This document shows, in pieces, positions 20,682-28,688 of a stretch of 31,183 bases of DNA (the first letter of the stretch is position 1; the number at the start of each line of letters is the position of its first letter). A program made the translations under genes and the position numbers. The notes under the pieces were generated by a model that ran no database searches, was not told where the DNA came from, and was given only the letters and a program-made list of their open reading frames with translations. This DNA comes from JAHFLF01 sp964560145 (GTDB lineage Bacteria > Patescibacteriota > Minisyncoccia > UBA6257 > 1-14-0-10-44-23): the NCBI GenBank assembly GCA_964560145.1, contig CAZLKS010000009.1, positions 1-31,183 of the forward strand. The letters are read 5' to 3'.

Positions 20682-21935
20682 ATGCGACAATCTAAACTAT
20701 TCACGAAAACACGTAAGGAAGCGCCTTCTGAGGAGGTAGCAAAAAATGCACAACTACTCATTCGTGCGGGTTATATCGACAAGTTGATGGCAGGGGCTTA
20801 CACATATTTACCGCTTGGTCTTCGAGTTTTGAAAAACATTGAGGCGATTATTCGAGAGGAGGTTAATCGTGCTGGCGGTCAGGAAGTTCTCATGCCCGCA
20901 CTTCAACCAAAAGATAATTGGGACACTACCAAACGCTGGGATTTATACCAAGACGTTTTCTACAAGACAGACTCGCTCTACGGAGGGGTGAGCGTGCTTG
21001 GCCCTACGCACGAAGAAATTGTGACACCACTGGTGCAGCAGTTTGTTTCTTCGTATCGTGATTTACCGGTTGCCGTTTATCAATTCCAGGATAAGTTTCG
21101 ACAGGAGAAGCGTGCCAAGTCGGGGCTGCTACGTGGCCGCGAATTCATCATGAAAGACATGTACTCATTTCATGCAAATCAGGATGATTTTGCGATGTAC
21201 TACGAAATCATCAAGAAGGCCTACGTAGAAATCTATAAGCGCTGCGGTATCGGACACCGAACCTATGTTGCCTATGCGAGTGGCGGAACTTTCAGTAAAT
21301 ATAGTCACGAGTTTCAAACCGTAACTCCAGCGGGCGAAGACCTCATCTACATTTGCGACCGCTGTTCGATTGCAATCAACAAAGAAATTAAGCATGAGCA
21401 CGCTGTCTGCCCTGAATGTAAGGCCGACACTTTCAGGGAAGAAAAAGCAATTGAGGTTGGCAATATCTTTCCGCTCTCGACGCGATTTACTGATTCGTTT
21501 AATTTTCAGTATAAGGACGACAAGGGCGGGTTGCAGCCGATTATTATGGGCTGCTATGGAATCGGGCTCGGACGTGTTATGGGTGCAATCGTTGAAGCTC
21601 TCTCTGATGAGAAAGGGATTGTCTGGCCACGGGAGATTGCGCCATTTAAAGTTCACCTCATTGCCTTGCCAGGTAAGGATGGTGGTCGCGTAGTGGAGGA
21701 AGCCGAGAAGCTCTACGTTAGTCTCAAGAATAACGGCGTGACCGTGCTCTACGATGACCGTGCCGTTTCTGCTGGAAACAAGTTTGCTGATGCGGACTTG
21801 ATGGGTATGCCTTATCGCATCGTGCTTAGTGAGAAGACGCTCGCTGAAGAGGGGGTTGAGCTGAAGAATCGTGCTACGGGAGAGGTTCGCATGGTCAAGC
21901 TTACTACTACTGTGGATGTAGTTCAGGGTCTTTAG
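20682..21935 (+). CDS. proS: Prolyl-tRNA synthetase, short form without the INS editing domain
   Basis: Class II synthetase that charges tRNA-Pro; 417 residues. The start (MRQSKLFTKTRKEAPSEEVAKNAQLLIRAGYI) is bacterial-type. Motif 2 (FRQEKRAKSGLLRGREFIMKDMYSFH) and motif 3 (MGCYGIGLGRVMGAI) are intact, and the C-terminal anticodon-binding domain closes the protein. Bacterial ProRS is normally about 570 residues, with an INS domain of about 180 residues that removes mischarged alanine. Here motif 2 and motif 3 are joined by a short segment with two cysteine pairs, C225/C228 and C243/C246, which looks like a small zinc ribbon. Alanine editing in cis is therefore absent, and a free-standing trans-editing factor might exist elsewhere. 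There is no terminator after it. The rod-shape promoter starts 11 bases beyond the stop. Confidence 0.97.
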   Translation: MRQSKLFTKTRKEAPSEEVAKNAQLLIRAGYIDKLMAGAYTYLPLGLRVLKNIEAIIREEVNRAGGQEVLMPALQPKDNWDTTKRWDLYQDVFYKTDSLYGGVSVLGPTHEEIVTPLVQQFVSSYRDLPVAVYQFQDKFRQEKRAKSGLLRGREFIMKDMYSFHANQDDFAMYYEIIKKAYVEIYKRCGIGHRTYVAYASGGTFSKYSHEFQTVTPAGEDLIYICDRCSIAINKEIKHEHAVCPECKADTFREEKAIEVGNIFPLSTRFTDSFNFQYKDDKGGLQPIIMGCYGIGLGRVMGAIVEALSDEKGIVWPREIAPFKVHLIALPGKDGGRVVEEAEKLYVSLKNNGVTVLYDDRAVSAGNKFADADLMGMPYRIVLSEKTLAEEGVELKNRATGEVRMVKLTTTVDVVQGL

Positions 21936-21946
21936 TTCGAGTTTAT

Positions 21947-21975
21947 TTGTACCTTTGGTGTTTTTTTGCTACCAT
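21947..21975 (+). promoter_or_regulatory. Promoter of the rod-shape operon
   Basis: TTGTAC (21947-21952), exactly 17 bases, TACCAT (21970-21975), with the extended -10 TGC. Expected start near 21982, giving an unusually long 5' UTR of about 120 bases for this genome, which contains a strong hairpin. Confidence 0.65.
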
Positions 21976-22017
21976 AGCAACACTCGGAGTAATCGCGAAC
22001 GATGCTAATGGGTTACC

Positions 22018-22075
22018 GGTAATAATGCTAATTAGAATCGGATTCCTGCGAGCCATTTCGATTCGCATTATTACC
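22018..22075 (+). promoter_or_regulatory. Hairpin in the 5' UTR of the rod-shape operon
   Basis: GGTAATAATGC (22018-22028) pairs perfectly with GCATTATTACC (22065-22075). Inside it GAATCG (22035-22040) pairs with CGATTC (22059-22064), stacked directly on the 3' side with a six-base bulge TAATTA on the 5' side. A second copy of ATTCGCATTATT (22061-22072 and again at 22082-22093) offers an alternative partner for the 5' arm. No T-run follows. This could be a cis-regulatory RNA, a binding site, or a decayed palindromic repeat. Confidence 0.5.
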
Positions 22076-22103
22076 GTATTTATTCGCATTATTCGTGATT
22101 ACT

Positions 22104-23153
22104 ATGAGGAACCCCTTTGGTATCTTTCGCCAGAATGTCGGCATCGACCTCGGAACTGCAAACACGCTCCTCTATGTGAGCGGCAGGGGTATTGTGATTA
22201 ATGAGCCGACGGCGGTTGCCATCAATAATAAAACCAATAAGGTTGTCGCTGTTGGACACGAAGCAAAGCAAATGCTTGGCAGAACGCCGATGCATATAAC
22301 TGTTGTCCGCCCACTCACAACGGGTGTGATTAACGACTTCGAAATGGCGCAGGAAATTCTCCGGCAGTTTTTAAAGAAGCTTAGCAAGGAGAGCTTCTTC
22401 AACTATTTTCAAAATGCGGTCATCGGCGTTCCGGCCGATTTAACCGAAGTGGAAAGGAAGTCTGTTGAAGATGCAGTACTCGGCGCCGGGGTTTCTAAGG
22501 CGTACGTTATTGAGTCAGCTTTAGCGGCAGCGCTTGGTGCCCGGCTTCCAGTGGCTGATCCAGTTGCCAATATGATTATCGACATCGGAGGGGGGACGAC
22601 TGAAATCGCTATCATCTCGATGGGAGGCGCTGTAACTATTCGCAGCTTAAAAGTTGGCGGTGACAAATTAAACGACGATATTATGAAGTTTGTTCGGGAT
22701 GAGTTTCATCTTGCCATTGGTGAGCCAACTGCTGAGGAGATAAAAATTCAGCTCGGAAGTGCCTTGCCGATTGATGACAAGCTCGAGATGGCTGTTTCCG
22801 GGCGTGATTTGTCGACCGGCCTACCGAAGGAAGTGATTATGAAAGATGCTCATGTTCGAGCCGCAATCGCCAAGAGCTTGCGACAGATTATCGATACAGC
22901 AAAAGAAGTAGTTGAGACTGCTCCACCGGAGCTCGTCGGTGACTTGTTAAAGCGAGGCGTCTTTATGTGTGGCGGCGGAAGTTTATTACGGGGGATAGAC
23001 CAATTAATCTCTCGAGAGCTTTCGACGAGTGCGACGGTCGTTGATGACCCATTAACGTGTGCTGCACGCGGAGCAGGAATCGCTGTTGAAAACCTTGATA
23101 AATACGACTATATCCTCAATAGTCCGATGAGGCCGCGGGATATTAAACTGTAG
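22104..23153 (+). CDS. mreB: Rod shape-determining protein MreB
   Basis: 349 residues from ATG 22104; an in-frame GTG at 22095 is possible. It begins with MRNPFGIFRQN, an amphipathic membrane-binding segment, then GIDLGTANTLLYV (phosphate 1). DIGGGTTEIAII with D160 is phosphate 2, and CGGGSLLRGID is the adenosine loop. It is the canonical MreB, directing lateral wall synthesis as membrane-bound filaments. It heads the classical order mreB-mreC-mreD-PBP2, with 5 bases to mreC. It differs from the paralogue at 15885 by retaining the catalytic-site Asp and the membrane segment. Confidence 0.97.
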   Translation: MRNPFGIFRQNVGIDLGTANTLLYVSGRGIVINEPTAVAINNKTNKVVAVGHEAKQMLGRTPMHITVVRPLTTGVINDFEMAQEILRQFLKKLSKESFFNYFQNAVIGVPADLTEVERKSVEDAVLGAGVSKAYVIESALAAALGARLPVADPVANMIIDIGGGTTEIAIISMGGAVTIRSLKVGGDKLNDDIMKFVRDEFHLAIGEPTAEEIKIQLGSALPIDDKLEMAVSGRDLSTGLPKEVIMKDAHVRAAIAKSLRQIIDTAKEVVETAPPELVGDLLKRGVFMCGGGSLLRGIDQLISRELSTSATVVDDPLTCAARGAGIAVENLDKYDYILNSPMRPRDIKL

Positions 23154-23158
23154 TAGGT

Positions 23159-23878
23159 ATGCGTCGGCCGAATATATTTCTCTTTCTCGCAATTTTCTCC
23201 TTGCTGTTCGTATTGAGCGAGTTGTTCTTCATACCGAAGACGTACGTGAACTCTGCAATTATTCAGGCACTGCAGGCACCGAGAGTTTTCTTTCAGTCGA
23301 TTGCAAATCAACACAATATCATCGAGCAACTTCAGAAACAGCAAATTGAAAATCAAAGTTTGCGAGCGGAGGTTGCTGTGCTAAAAAATCAGCCAACCAT
23401 TCTTAAGATTCGTCGCGTTGAATATGTACGTGCGGCTGTGTATTCGCAGTATCCACTCAGCAGCGTCGGACGATTAATTATCGCCGCGGGCAAAGAGGAG
23501 GGGATTCGCGAGGGACAAATGGTGGTTGCGGCACCGGATGTTTTTCTTGGCGAAGTGGTCAAAGTGCATTCGCATCAGAGTGAGGTTCGGACATTGTACG
23601 ATTTAGGTTGGGAGTTGCCCGTGAAGATTGGCTCGGGAAAGATTGATTCTTTACTTCTGAGCGGTCACGAGCCGCGACTGACGCTTATCTCTAAGAAGAA
23701 GCCGGCTGAAGCTGGGATGGAGGTGTACCTTGCATCTTCGCAGTATCCATATGGATTACTTGTTGGTTTGATGAGTGATCCGTCGGATAGTGACAAAAAT
23801 CTCTTCCAAGAGGCGGCACTTGCCCTTCCTTATACAATGAGCGACCTGCACGAAGTCTACATTCGAATAACTGAATAG
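23159..23878 (+). CDS. mreC: Rod shape-determining protein MreC
   Basis: 239 residues. One N-terminal transmembrane helix (about 5-27, NIFLFLAIFSLLFVLSELFF) is followed by a coiled coil (about 50-80, HNIIEQLQKQQIENQSLRAEVAVLKNQ). The extracellular beta-barrel domain contains YPLSSVGRLIIAAGKEEGIREGQMVVAAPDVFLGEVVKVHSHQSEVRTLYD, typical of MreC. It links MreB filaments to PBP2 across the membrane. It follows mreB by 5 bases and precedes mreD by 10. The length is slightly short of the usual 270-300, with no long C-terminal tail. Confidence 0.95.
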   Translation: MRRPNIFLFLAIFSLLFVLSELFFIPKTYVNSAIIQALQAPRVFFQSIANQHNIIEQLQKQQIENQSLRAEVAVLKNQPTILKIRRVEYVRAAVYSQYPLSSVGRLIIAAGKEEGIREGQMVVAAPDVFLGEVVKVHSHQSEVRTLYDLGWELPVKIGSGKIDSLLLSGHEPRLTLISKKKPAEAGMEVYLASSQYPYGLLVGLMSDPSDSDKNLFQEAALALPYTMSDLHEVYIRITE

Positions 23879-23888
23879 ATTTAATCTT

Positions 23889-24359
23889 ATGACGAGTCGT
23901 ATCAGTCTTGGGGTAGTAGCAATCGCACTCGTTGTCATCTCGTCTGCACTTATGCAGACGCAAGCTCTGCGCATCGGAGTCGTTTCGCCAAACCTGCTTC
24001 TGGTAAGCCTGATTATTATTAGCTTCTTTAGTGAGAATATTCTTTTTTACGCACTGATTGTTCTGGCCGGCGCATTGTTTGGCCGAGCTACGCCGGTTGT
24101 TTTCGATGCATATGCAGTCTCCACCGTGTGCATAGCACTGAGTACCTTTATTTTCGGTCAAAAGATGGTTTGGCCGAGTCTGTTTGGTGTCGTCAGTATC
24201 ATAAGTGTTGCCACCAGCCTTACGTATCTGTTGATAGCACCTGCAGTTATATGGACACATCCAATCGTCTGGCTGCTTGAGATACTTTACAATGGTGCAA
24301 TCGGGTTGCTGTTTTTTGAAATAATGCGCCACTTCTTTGGTAATAATATACGTAGGTAG
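23889..24359 (+). CDS. mreD: Rod shape-determining protein MreD
   Basis: 156 residues, almost wholly hydrophobic, with about five transmembrane helices. Examples are ISLGVVAIALVVISSALM, VSPNLLLVSLIIISFF, the NILFYALIVLAGALFG region, and the C-terminal WLLEILYNGAIGLLFFEIM. Sequence in MreD is poorly conserved, so the call depends on size, topology, the PNLLL motif near the second helix and its position between mreC and the PBP2 gene. It is an integral membrane member of the elongasome. Confidence 0.88.
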   Translation: MTSRISLGVVAIALVVISSALMQTQALRIGVVSPNLLLVSLIIISFFSENILFYALIVLAGALFGRATPVVFDAYAVSTVCIALSTFIFGQKMVWPSLFGVVSIISVATSLTYLLIAPAVIWTHPIVWLLEILYNGAIGLLFFEIMRHFFGNNIRR

Positions 24360-24365
24360 CAAAAC

Positions 24366-26255
24366 ATGAGTAATAAACATGACTTACAATTTGAAGAGTT
24401 TGCCTCAGACGTTCTTCGGGGCGACGATTCTGATTATGTTGAAGTTCCGATTGCGCCAAGCATGTTTGTTGTCGTTGGGGTTGCTACGCTAGCCATTGTT
24501 GGTATCATGTTCGCCCGAGTTGTAACCCTCAATGTTGCCCAAGGCTCATTTTACGCCGCACGTTCAGTTGCGAATGGCAGTTTACAGAAGCCGATTCCCG
24601 CTCATCGCGGCATTATAACGGATCGTTTTGGCACCGTGATTGCTAAGAACACCGAAACCTTTAGTGTTTACATCAATGCAGCGGAATTACTAAAAAACCG
24701 CGAGCAATTGACGCTCGTTTTGAGCAGGCTTTCTGAGGAATTAAACGTTTCCGTCGAGGAGCTCGAGTCGGCTATGAAAGCTGGCAACTTTGAGTACCAA
24801 ACGGAGGTGCCAATAGTTCGTAATATAAGCTCAGAGAGCGCGATTGCGGTTCGCGGGCTGGCGCTGCCATCGGTGACGGTTGAGAACGACTTTCGTCGAG
24901 AGTATCCGAATGGGGCTGTGTTCTCGAGCGTTGTTGGCTATACCGGTACGAGTGCGACTTCTGCTGCTGTAGTCGGCAAGGCTGGGCTTGAGAAGTATTA
25001 CGATGAGAGCCTGCGTGGTCAGGATGGTATGCACATCTTCCATCGTGATGCACGCGGTGCGACATTGGCCGAGCAGATAGGGGTTGAGGCGAAAGCGGGG
25101 ACAACGCTACAGACCACTATCGACGGCGGGCTTCAAGATTTCTTTTATCGGCGACTTGAGTCTGGCTTGCGTTCGCTTGGTATCCGTTCTGGCGTTGGGT
25201 TAGCGATGAATCCCAAGACTGGCGAGATTCTCTCGTTGGTTAGCTTGCCAGCATATAACAACAATATCTTTATGACGCCAGGGACGAGTAAAGAGCGAGT
25301 GGCACTGATCAACGACCCCCAGAAGCCGCTTTTCAATCGAGCCATTGGTGGAGCTTATAACCCGGGGTCAACAATTAAGCCACTTCACGCTCTGGCGGTT
25401 TTACGCGAAAAAGTGGTTGAGCCAACCTATCAAATTTATTCACCGGGATATATCGAGATTCCAAATCCCTATGTGCCGGAAAAGCCGAGCCGGTTTGTTG
25501 ATTGGCGCCCGCAGGGGTGGGTTGATGTTCGTAGTGCTATCGCTCGGTCAAGTAACGTATACTTTTATGAAGTAGTTGGTGGATTCCCTTCGAACGGTTG
25601 GCCCGCCTCAGGTGCCGGCCTGAAGGGGCTTGGTATTGATAGGCTGCGACAATATTGGGAGAAGTTCGGTTTTGGAAAGAAGACCGGTATTGATGCCGAC
25701 AATGAAGCAATCGGTTTTTTGCCAAGTTCCGACGAGAAACTTGAGCGGACTCGGCAGCCGTGGAGACTTGGTGACACCTACAACGTGGCCATCGGACAAG
25801 GAGACTTACTTGTTTCACCGATTCAGCTGATAAGTTACATTGCCTCAGTTGCTAACGACGGACGAATGCAGCGTCCACATTTAGTACGAATGATTGGTGA
25901 CTCAGGTATAATTAAATCAGAAACAGTCTTTGACTATTCGGATTGGAAGGATGAGTTGAAAGAGGTTCAGCTCGGCATGCGTGATGGTGTCATTAAGGAT
26001 TACGGAACTTCGCATGCGCTTAATACGCTTGCAATGTCAGTTGCGGCGAAAACTGGTAGTGCGCAAACTAACAACAATACGAAGACTAACGCCTTCTTTG
26101 TTGGCTATGCACCATTTGAGGACCCAGAGATTGCGATAGTTGTCTTAATCGAGAACGCTAAGGAGGGGAGTTTGAACGCTGTGCCGATTGCGAAGGATGT
26201 CTTGCATTGGTATAACGAGAACCGTATTGCGGTTGCCCCACCACCAGAACCATAA
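24366..26255 (+). CDS. mrdA: Penicillin-binding protein 2 (elongasome transpeptidase)
   Basis: 629 residues. A short cytoplasmic head is followed by one transmembrane helix (about 33-55, MFVVVGVATLAIVGIMFARVV). The pedestal domain starts with PIPAHRGIITDRFGTVIAKN, and the transpeptidase domain has SxxK as S335-T-I-K338, SxN as S395-S-N397 and KTG as K562-T-G-S565. It cross-links peptidoglycan during elongation as a class B PBP. No separate rodA is seen downstream; the next gene is a COG2426 membrane protein, so the partner glycosyltransferase must be elsewhere. The active-site motifs are complete, so it should be beta-lactam-sensitive in principle. Confidence 0.96.
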   Translation: MSNKHDLQFEEFASDVLRGDDSDYVEVPIAPSMFVVVGVATLAIVGIMFARVVTLNVAQGSFYAARSVANGSLQKPIPAHRGIITDRFGTVIAKNTETFSVYINAAELLKNREQLTLVLSRLSEELNVSVEELESAMKAGNFEYQTEVPIVRNISSESAIAVRGLALPSVTVENDFRREYPNGAVFSSVVGYTGTSATSAAVVGKAGLEKYYDESLRGQDGMHIFHRDARGATLAEQIGVEAKAGTTLQTTIDGGLQDFFYRRLESGLRSLGIRSGVGLAMNPKTGEILSLVSLPAYNNNIFMTPGTSKERVALINDPQKPLFNRAIGGAYNPGSTIKPLHALAVLREKVVEPTYQIYSPGYIEIPNPYVPEKPSRFVDWRPQGWVDVRSAIARSSNVYFYEVVGGFPSNGWPASGAGLKGLGIDRLRQYWEKFGFGKKTGIDADNEAIGFLPSSDEKLERTRQPWRLGDTYNVAIGQGDLLVSPIQLISYIASVANDGRMQRPHLVRMIGDSGIIKSETVFDYSDWKDELKEVQLGMRDGVIKDYGTSHALNTLAMSVAAKTGSAQTNNNTKTNAFFVGYAPFEDPEIAIVVLIENAKEGSLNAVPIAKDVLHWYNENRIAVAPPPEP

Positions 26256-26260
26256 TAATT

Positions 26261-26716
26261 ATGCAGAACGAACTGTTAGTAATTGGCACAGCTGCTTTGC
26301 CTATTTCGGAGCTTCGGGGTGCAATTCCACTCGGACTTGCTTTTGGTTTTTCGCCGCTGAAGACCTACCTCCTTGCCGTTTTAGGTAATGGAGCAATTGT
26401 CCTACCACTCTTCTTGTTTCTGGTGTACGGGTCGGGTTGGTTGATGGAGAAGAGCGAGTGGTGTAATAAGGTGCTGCATTGGGTATTCGAGCGAACGCGT
26501 CGGCGGCATGCATATACCACGAACTCAATGAGTCTGCTGGCACTCGCTGCTTTTGTGGCGGTGCCACTCCCGATGACTGGGGCGTGGACGGCAACAATCT
26601 TGGCTTTCTTAATCAATATGAGTGCCCGTAAGGCACTGACTGCTATACTTGTAGGAGTTGCGAGTGCGGGACTGATTGTGTTGGTGCTGTCGCTTGGTAT
26701 TAAGAGTCTCTGGTAG
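26261..26716 (+). CDS. COG2426 / small multidrug export (Sm_multidrug_ex) family membrane protein
   Basis: 151 residues with about four transmembrane helices. The family signature ELRGAIPLGLAFGFSP is near the N-terminus, and a second inverted-repeat-like signature VPLPMTGAWTATILAF is near residues 107-122. The family name implies drug export, but evidence for that is thin and the true substrate is unknown; it is related to DedA-type folds. It follows the PBP2 gene by 5 bases and precedes tpiA by 4 bases, so it is part of the same transcription unit. WVFERTRRRHAYTT is a positively charged cytoplasmic loop. Confidence 0.88.
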   Translation: MQNELLVIGTAALPISELRGAIPLGLAFGFSPLKTYLLAVLGNGAIVLPLFLFLVYGSGWLMEKSEWCNKVLHWVFERTRRRHAYTTNSMSLLALAAFVAVPLPMTGAWTATILAFLINMSARKALTAILVGVASAGLIVLVLSLGIKSLW

Positions 26717-26720
26717 TTCT

Positions 26721-27479
26721 ATGAATAAAATAGTAATTGCAAATTGGAAAAAGAATCCTGCGACTGAATCTGAGGCACTTAAGCTTGCTAAAGCTTCTGA
26801 CGTATCGGGAGTGGTCGTTTGTCCGCCGTACCCATTTCTGTCGGCGGTGCGAACAACTCTTAAGAAAGCGTTGGTTGGTGCTCAAGATGTCGACTGGCAG
26901 GGAGATGGCGGCTCTGGTGGAGTTGGGTCAAGTGCTGAACTGAAGGCTATGCGCATTGCTTATGTCATCATTGGTCACTCGGACCGTCGTAGACAGGGGG
27001 AGACTGATGAGGTTATCGCAAAGAAGCTCGCCGCGGTTATTGCAGATGGGTTAACACCGATTCTTTGCATCGGCGAAACGCTCGAAGAGAGGGAGGCTGG
27101 AAAAACGCGCGAAGTGGTTGATAAGCAGCTACGCACCGCCGTTTCGCTTCTACCTGCTGATATTGGAGACGGGAAGCCAGAGCTACTGATTGCTTACGAG
27201 CCGGTGTGGGCTATCAGCACAAATCAAAGCGGCGAACCCATCGCTGTCGCCCCAGAAGATGCTCGTGACGTGATACACTATATGCAGGGGATTGTTCGTG
27301 GTGTTCCGCTCACGATTCAATTTCTCTACGGTGGTTCGGTGAATGCCAAGAATGCGAAGAGTTTCTTGGATGTTCCCGAAATCGTCGGTGTTCTCGTCGG
27401 CGGAGCTAGTTTGAGGCCGGCTGAGCTTAAGAAAATAATCACCATCGCGGAAGAGCAGAACAGTATAATTAATTTATAA
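26721..27479 (+). CDS. tpiA: Triosephosphate isomerase
   Basis: 252 residues from ATG 26721; upstream codons overlap the preceding gene. It interconverts DHAP and glyceraldehyde 3-phosphate in glycolysis. The catalytic residues are K10 (ANWKKN), H86 (GHSDRRR) and E160 (AYEPVWAI), and the phosphate-binding YGGSVN is present. Two departures are visible. The Glu that normally follows GHS (GHSERR) is Asp, and the segment normally like GAFTGEVSA is GGSGGVGSS. The loop-6 tip reads AISTNQS instead of AIGTG. Catalysis probably remains but may be slower. Its place in an envelope operon is probably a matter of genome compaction. Confidence 0.96.
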   Translation: MNKIVIANWKKNPATESEALKLAKASDVSGVVVCPPYPFLSAVRTTLKKALVGAQDVDWQGDGGSGGVGSSAELKAMRIAYVIIGHSDRRRQGETDEVIAKKLAAVIADGLTPILCIGETLEEREAGKTREVVDKQLRTAVSLLPADIGDGKPELLIAYEPVWAISTNQSGEPIAVAPEDARDVIHYMQGIVRGVPLTIQFLYGGSVNAKNAKSFLDVPEIVGVLVGGASLRPAELKKIITIAEEQNSIINL

Positions 27480-27487
27480 TAATCACT

Positions 27488-28255
27488 ATGCCTACAATGC
27501 CTCAGCACGATTATTCAGCAAAGTCGATTTTTTGGCTCCTTATCAATGCGACGCTCGTTTTAGTTATGGTCTTCGCGCTGATTGGTATCGGAACTATGGT
27601 TAGGTACAGTAACGCCATCGTCCCATCGCGAACGATTACGGTAACTGGTGAGGGAAAGACGCAGATTACGCCAAACATCGCGACTGATTCTTTCTCGGTC
27701 ATCACACAAGGAAGCGATGCTTCGGTTATCCAACAGGAGAACACGGCAAAGATGAATGCGGCAATTGAATTCTTGAAGACGCAAGGTGTTAAAACCGAAG
27801 ATATTAAAACAACCGGTTACAACCTGTATCCGCGATATAATTACGGCAAGGACGGCGGTACGGCGAAGATTGACGGATATGAACTCACGCAGACTGTTAG
27901 TTTTAAGATTCGTGACCTCACCAAAGTTGGTGCTATTCTTTCCGGCGTCGTAAAAGCGGGCGTTAATCAAATGGGTTCTTTGTCGTATAGCGTTGAGAAC
28001 CCTGAACTGCAACGCAGTGTTGCTCGCGAGCAGGCTTTTAATGATGCATACATGAAAGCATCGGCGATGGCGGCTCAAAACGGCGTACAGCTGGCAAGAG
28101 TTATTACCTTCTCGGAATCTGGTGGCGACCGCCCGATGTACTATGACAAAGTCATGTCGGCAGCTGTCCCTATGGGCGGAGGTGCTGCGCCGATGCTCGA
28201 GCCGGGAACCCAAGAAACAATCGTTAGCGTTGCGGTGACTTACGAGCTTCGCTAA
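27488..28255 (+). CDS. SIMPL (DUF541) domain protein, membrane-anchored
   Basis: 255 residues. One N-terminal transmembrane helix (about 13-37, IFWLLINATLVLVMVFALIGIG) is followed by the extracytoplasmic SIMPL domain. It starts at RTITVTGEGKTQITPNIATDSFSV, carries IKTTGYNLYPRYNY, and ends with AVTYELR. YTL-like QTVSFKIRDLTKVGAILSGVVKAGVNQMGSLSYSVEN is the central repeat. SIMPL proteins form oligomeric rings at the cell surface; no enzymatic role is established. The gene follows tpiA by 8 bases and closes the operon, with a palindromic hairpin 22 bases after the stop. Confidence 0.92.
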   Translation: MPTMPQHDYSAKSIFWLLINATLVLVMVFALIGIGTMVRYSNAIVPSRTITVTGEGKTQITPNIATDSFSVITQGSDASVIQQENTAKMNAAIEFLKTQGVKTEDIKTTGYNLYPRYNYGKDGGTAKIDGYELTQTVSFKIRDLTKVGAILSGVVKAGVNQMGSLSYSVENPELQRSVAREQAFNDAYMKASAMAAQNGVQLARVITFSESGGDRPMYYDKVMSAAVPMGGGAAPMLEPGTQETIVSVAVTYELR

Positions 28256-28276
28256 AAAATAGGAGTTTGTAGTTAA

Positions 28277-28301
28277 CAAACGGGGCAATTTGCCCCGTTT
28301 G
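28277..28301 (+). terminator. Perfect palindromic hairpin after the SIMPL gene
   Basis: CAAACGGGGCAA and TTGCCCCGTTTG are 12-base perfect arms with one base between them. Strong stem, but only a poor T-rich tail (GTTTGCGTT). It probably ends the long rod-shape/tpiA operon just before a new -10 element. Confidence 0.6.
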
Positions 28302-28304
28302 CGT

Positions 28305-28310
28305 TATACT
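28305..28310 (+). promoter_or_regulatory. -10 element of the DivIC-like gene
   Basis: TATACT ends 9 bases before the ATG at 28320, the same hexamer and spacing as at argS. The -35 would fall within the preceding hairpin and is not recognisable. Confidence 0.45.
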
Positions 28311-28319
28311 AAAGTGGCT

Positions 28320-28592
28320 ATGAAGTTTTTTGTGGTGCTCTCTCTTGTTCTCGCCGTTTTCTTTTTGGGATTTCAGGCCTATCGACTCTATAGTCAACAG
28401 GGCGACTTAGTTATTCGCGAGAAAGAGCTACGAGAGCAGGCGGGTCTGCTCGCCGCAGAAAATCGCGCATTTACTGCTGACATCGAATACTTTAAGAATG
28501 ACTACAATCTAACAAAAGAGTTGCGGTCTAAGTTTAACTATCGGCAGCCAAATGAGAAGATGTTCATGCTGTCGCCAGCGGATAGCAGGTAA
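28320..28592 (+). CDS. Septum formation initiator / FtsL-DivIC-like protein
   Basis: 90 residues from ATG 28320; ten codons upstream in frame overlap the hairpin and promoter and are ignored. One transmembrane helix (about 3-21, FFVVLSLVLAVFFLGFQAY) is followed by a coiled coil (about 28-55, LVIREKELREQAGLLAAENRAF). A short C-terminal part reads YNLTKELRSKFNYRQPNEKMFML; the ELRSKFNYRxPNE segment is the usual DivIC-family close. FtsB/DivIC proteins bridge early and late divisome parts. The gene stands alone before tRNA-Gly. Confidence 0.88.
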   Translation: MKFFVVLSLVLAVFFLGFQAYRLYSQQGDLVIREKELREQAGLLAAENRAFTADIEYFKNDYNLTKELRSKFNYRQPNEKMFMLSPADSR

Positions 28593-28688
28593 TTGCCAAG
28601 TGCCCCGCAAGAGACGTATGATGATTAGACTTCGTAGAAGTTTATGGCTGGCGAAGTTCTCCTATGCTAAAGCTGCGGCGGAGCGAAG

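Noticed and set aside
23691..24380. Minus-strand ORF of 229 codons opposite mreC/mreD
   Set aside because: Composition rich in Gln, His and Cys is typical of antisense frames; mreC and mreD are clear on the other strand.
27560..28288. Minus-strand ORF of 242 codons opposite the SIMPL gene
   Set aside because: Antisense shadow; the SIMPL domain and membrane helix explain the sequence.
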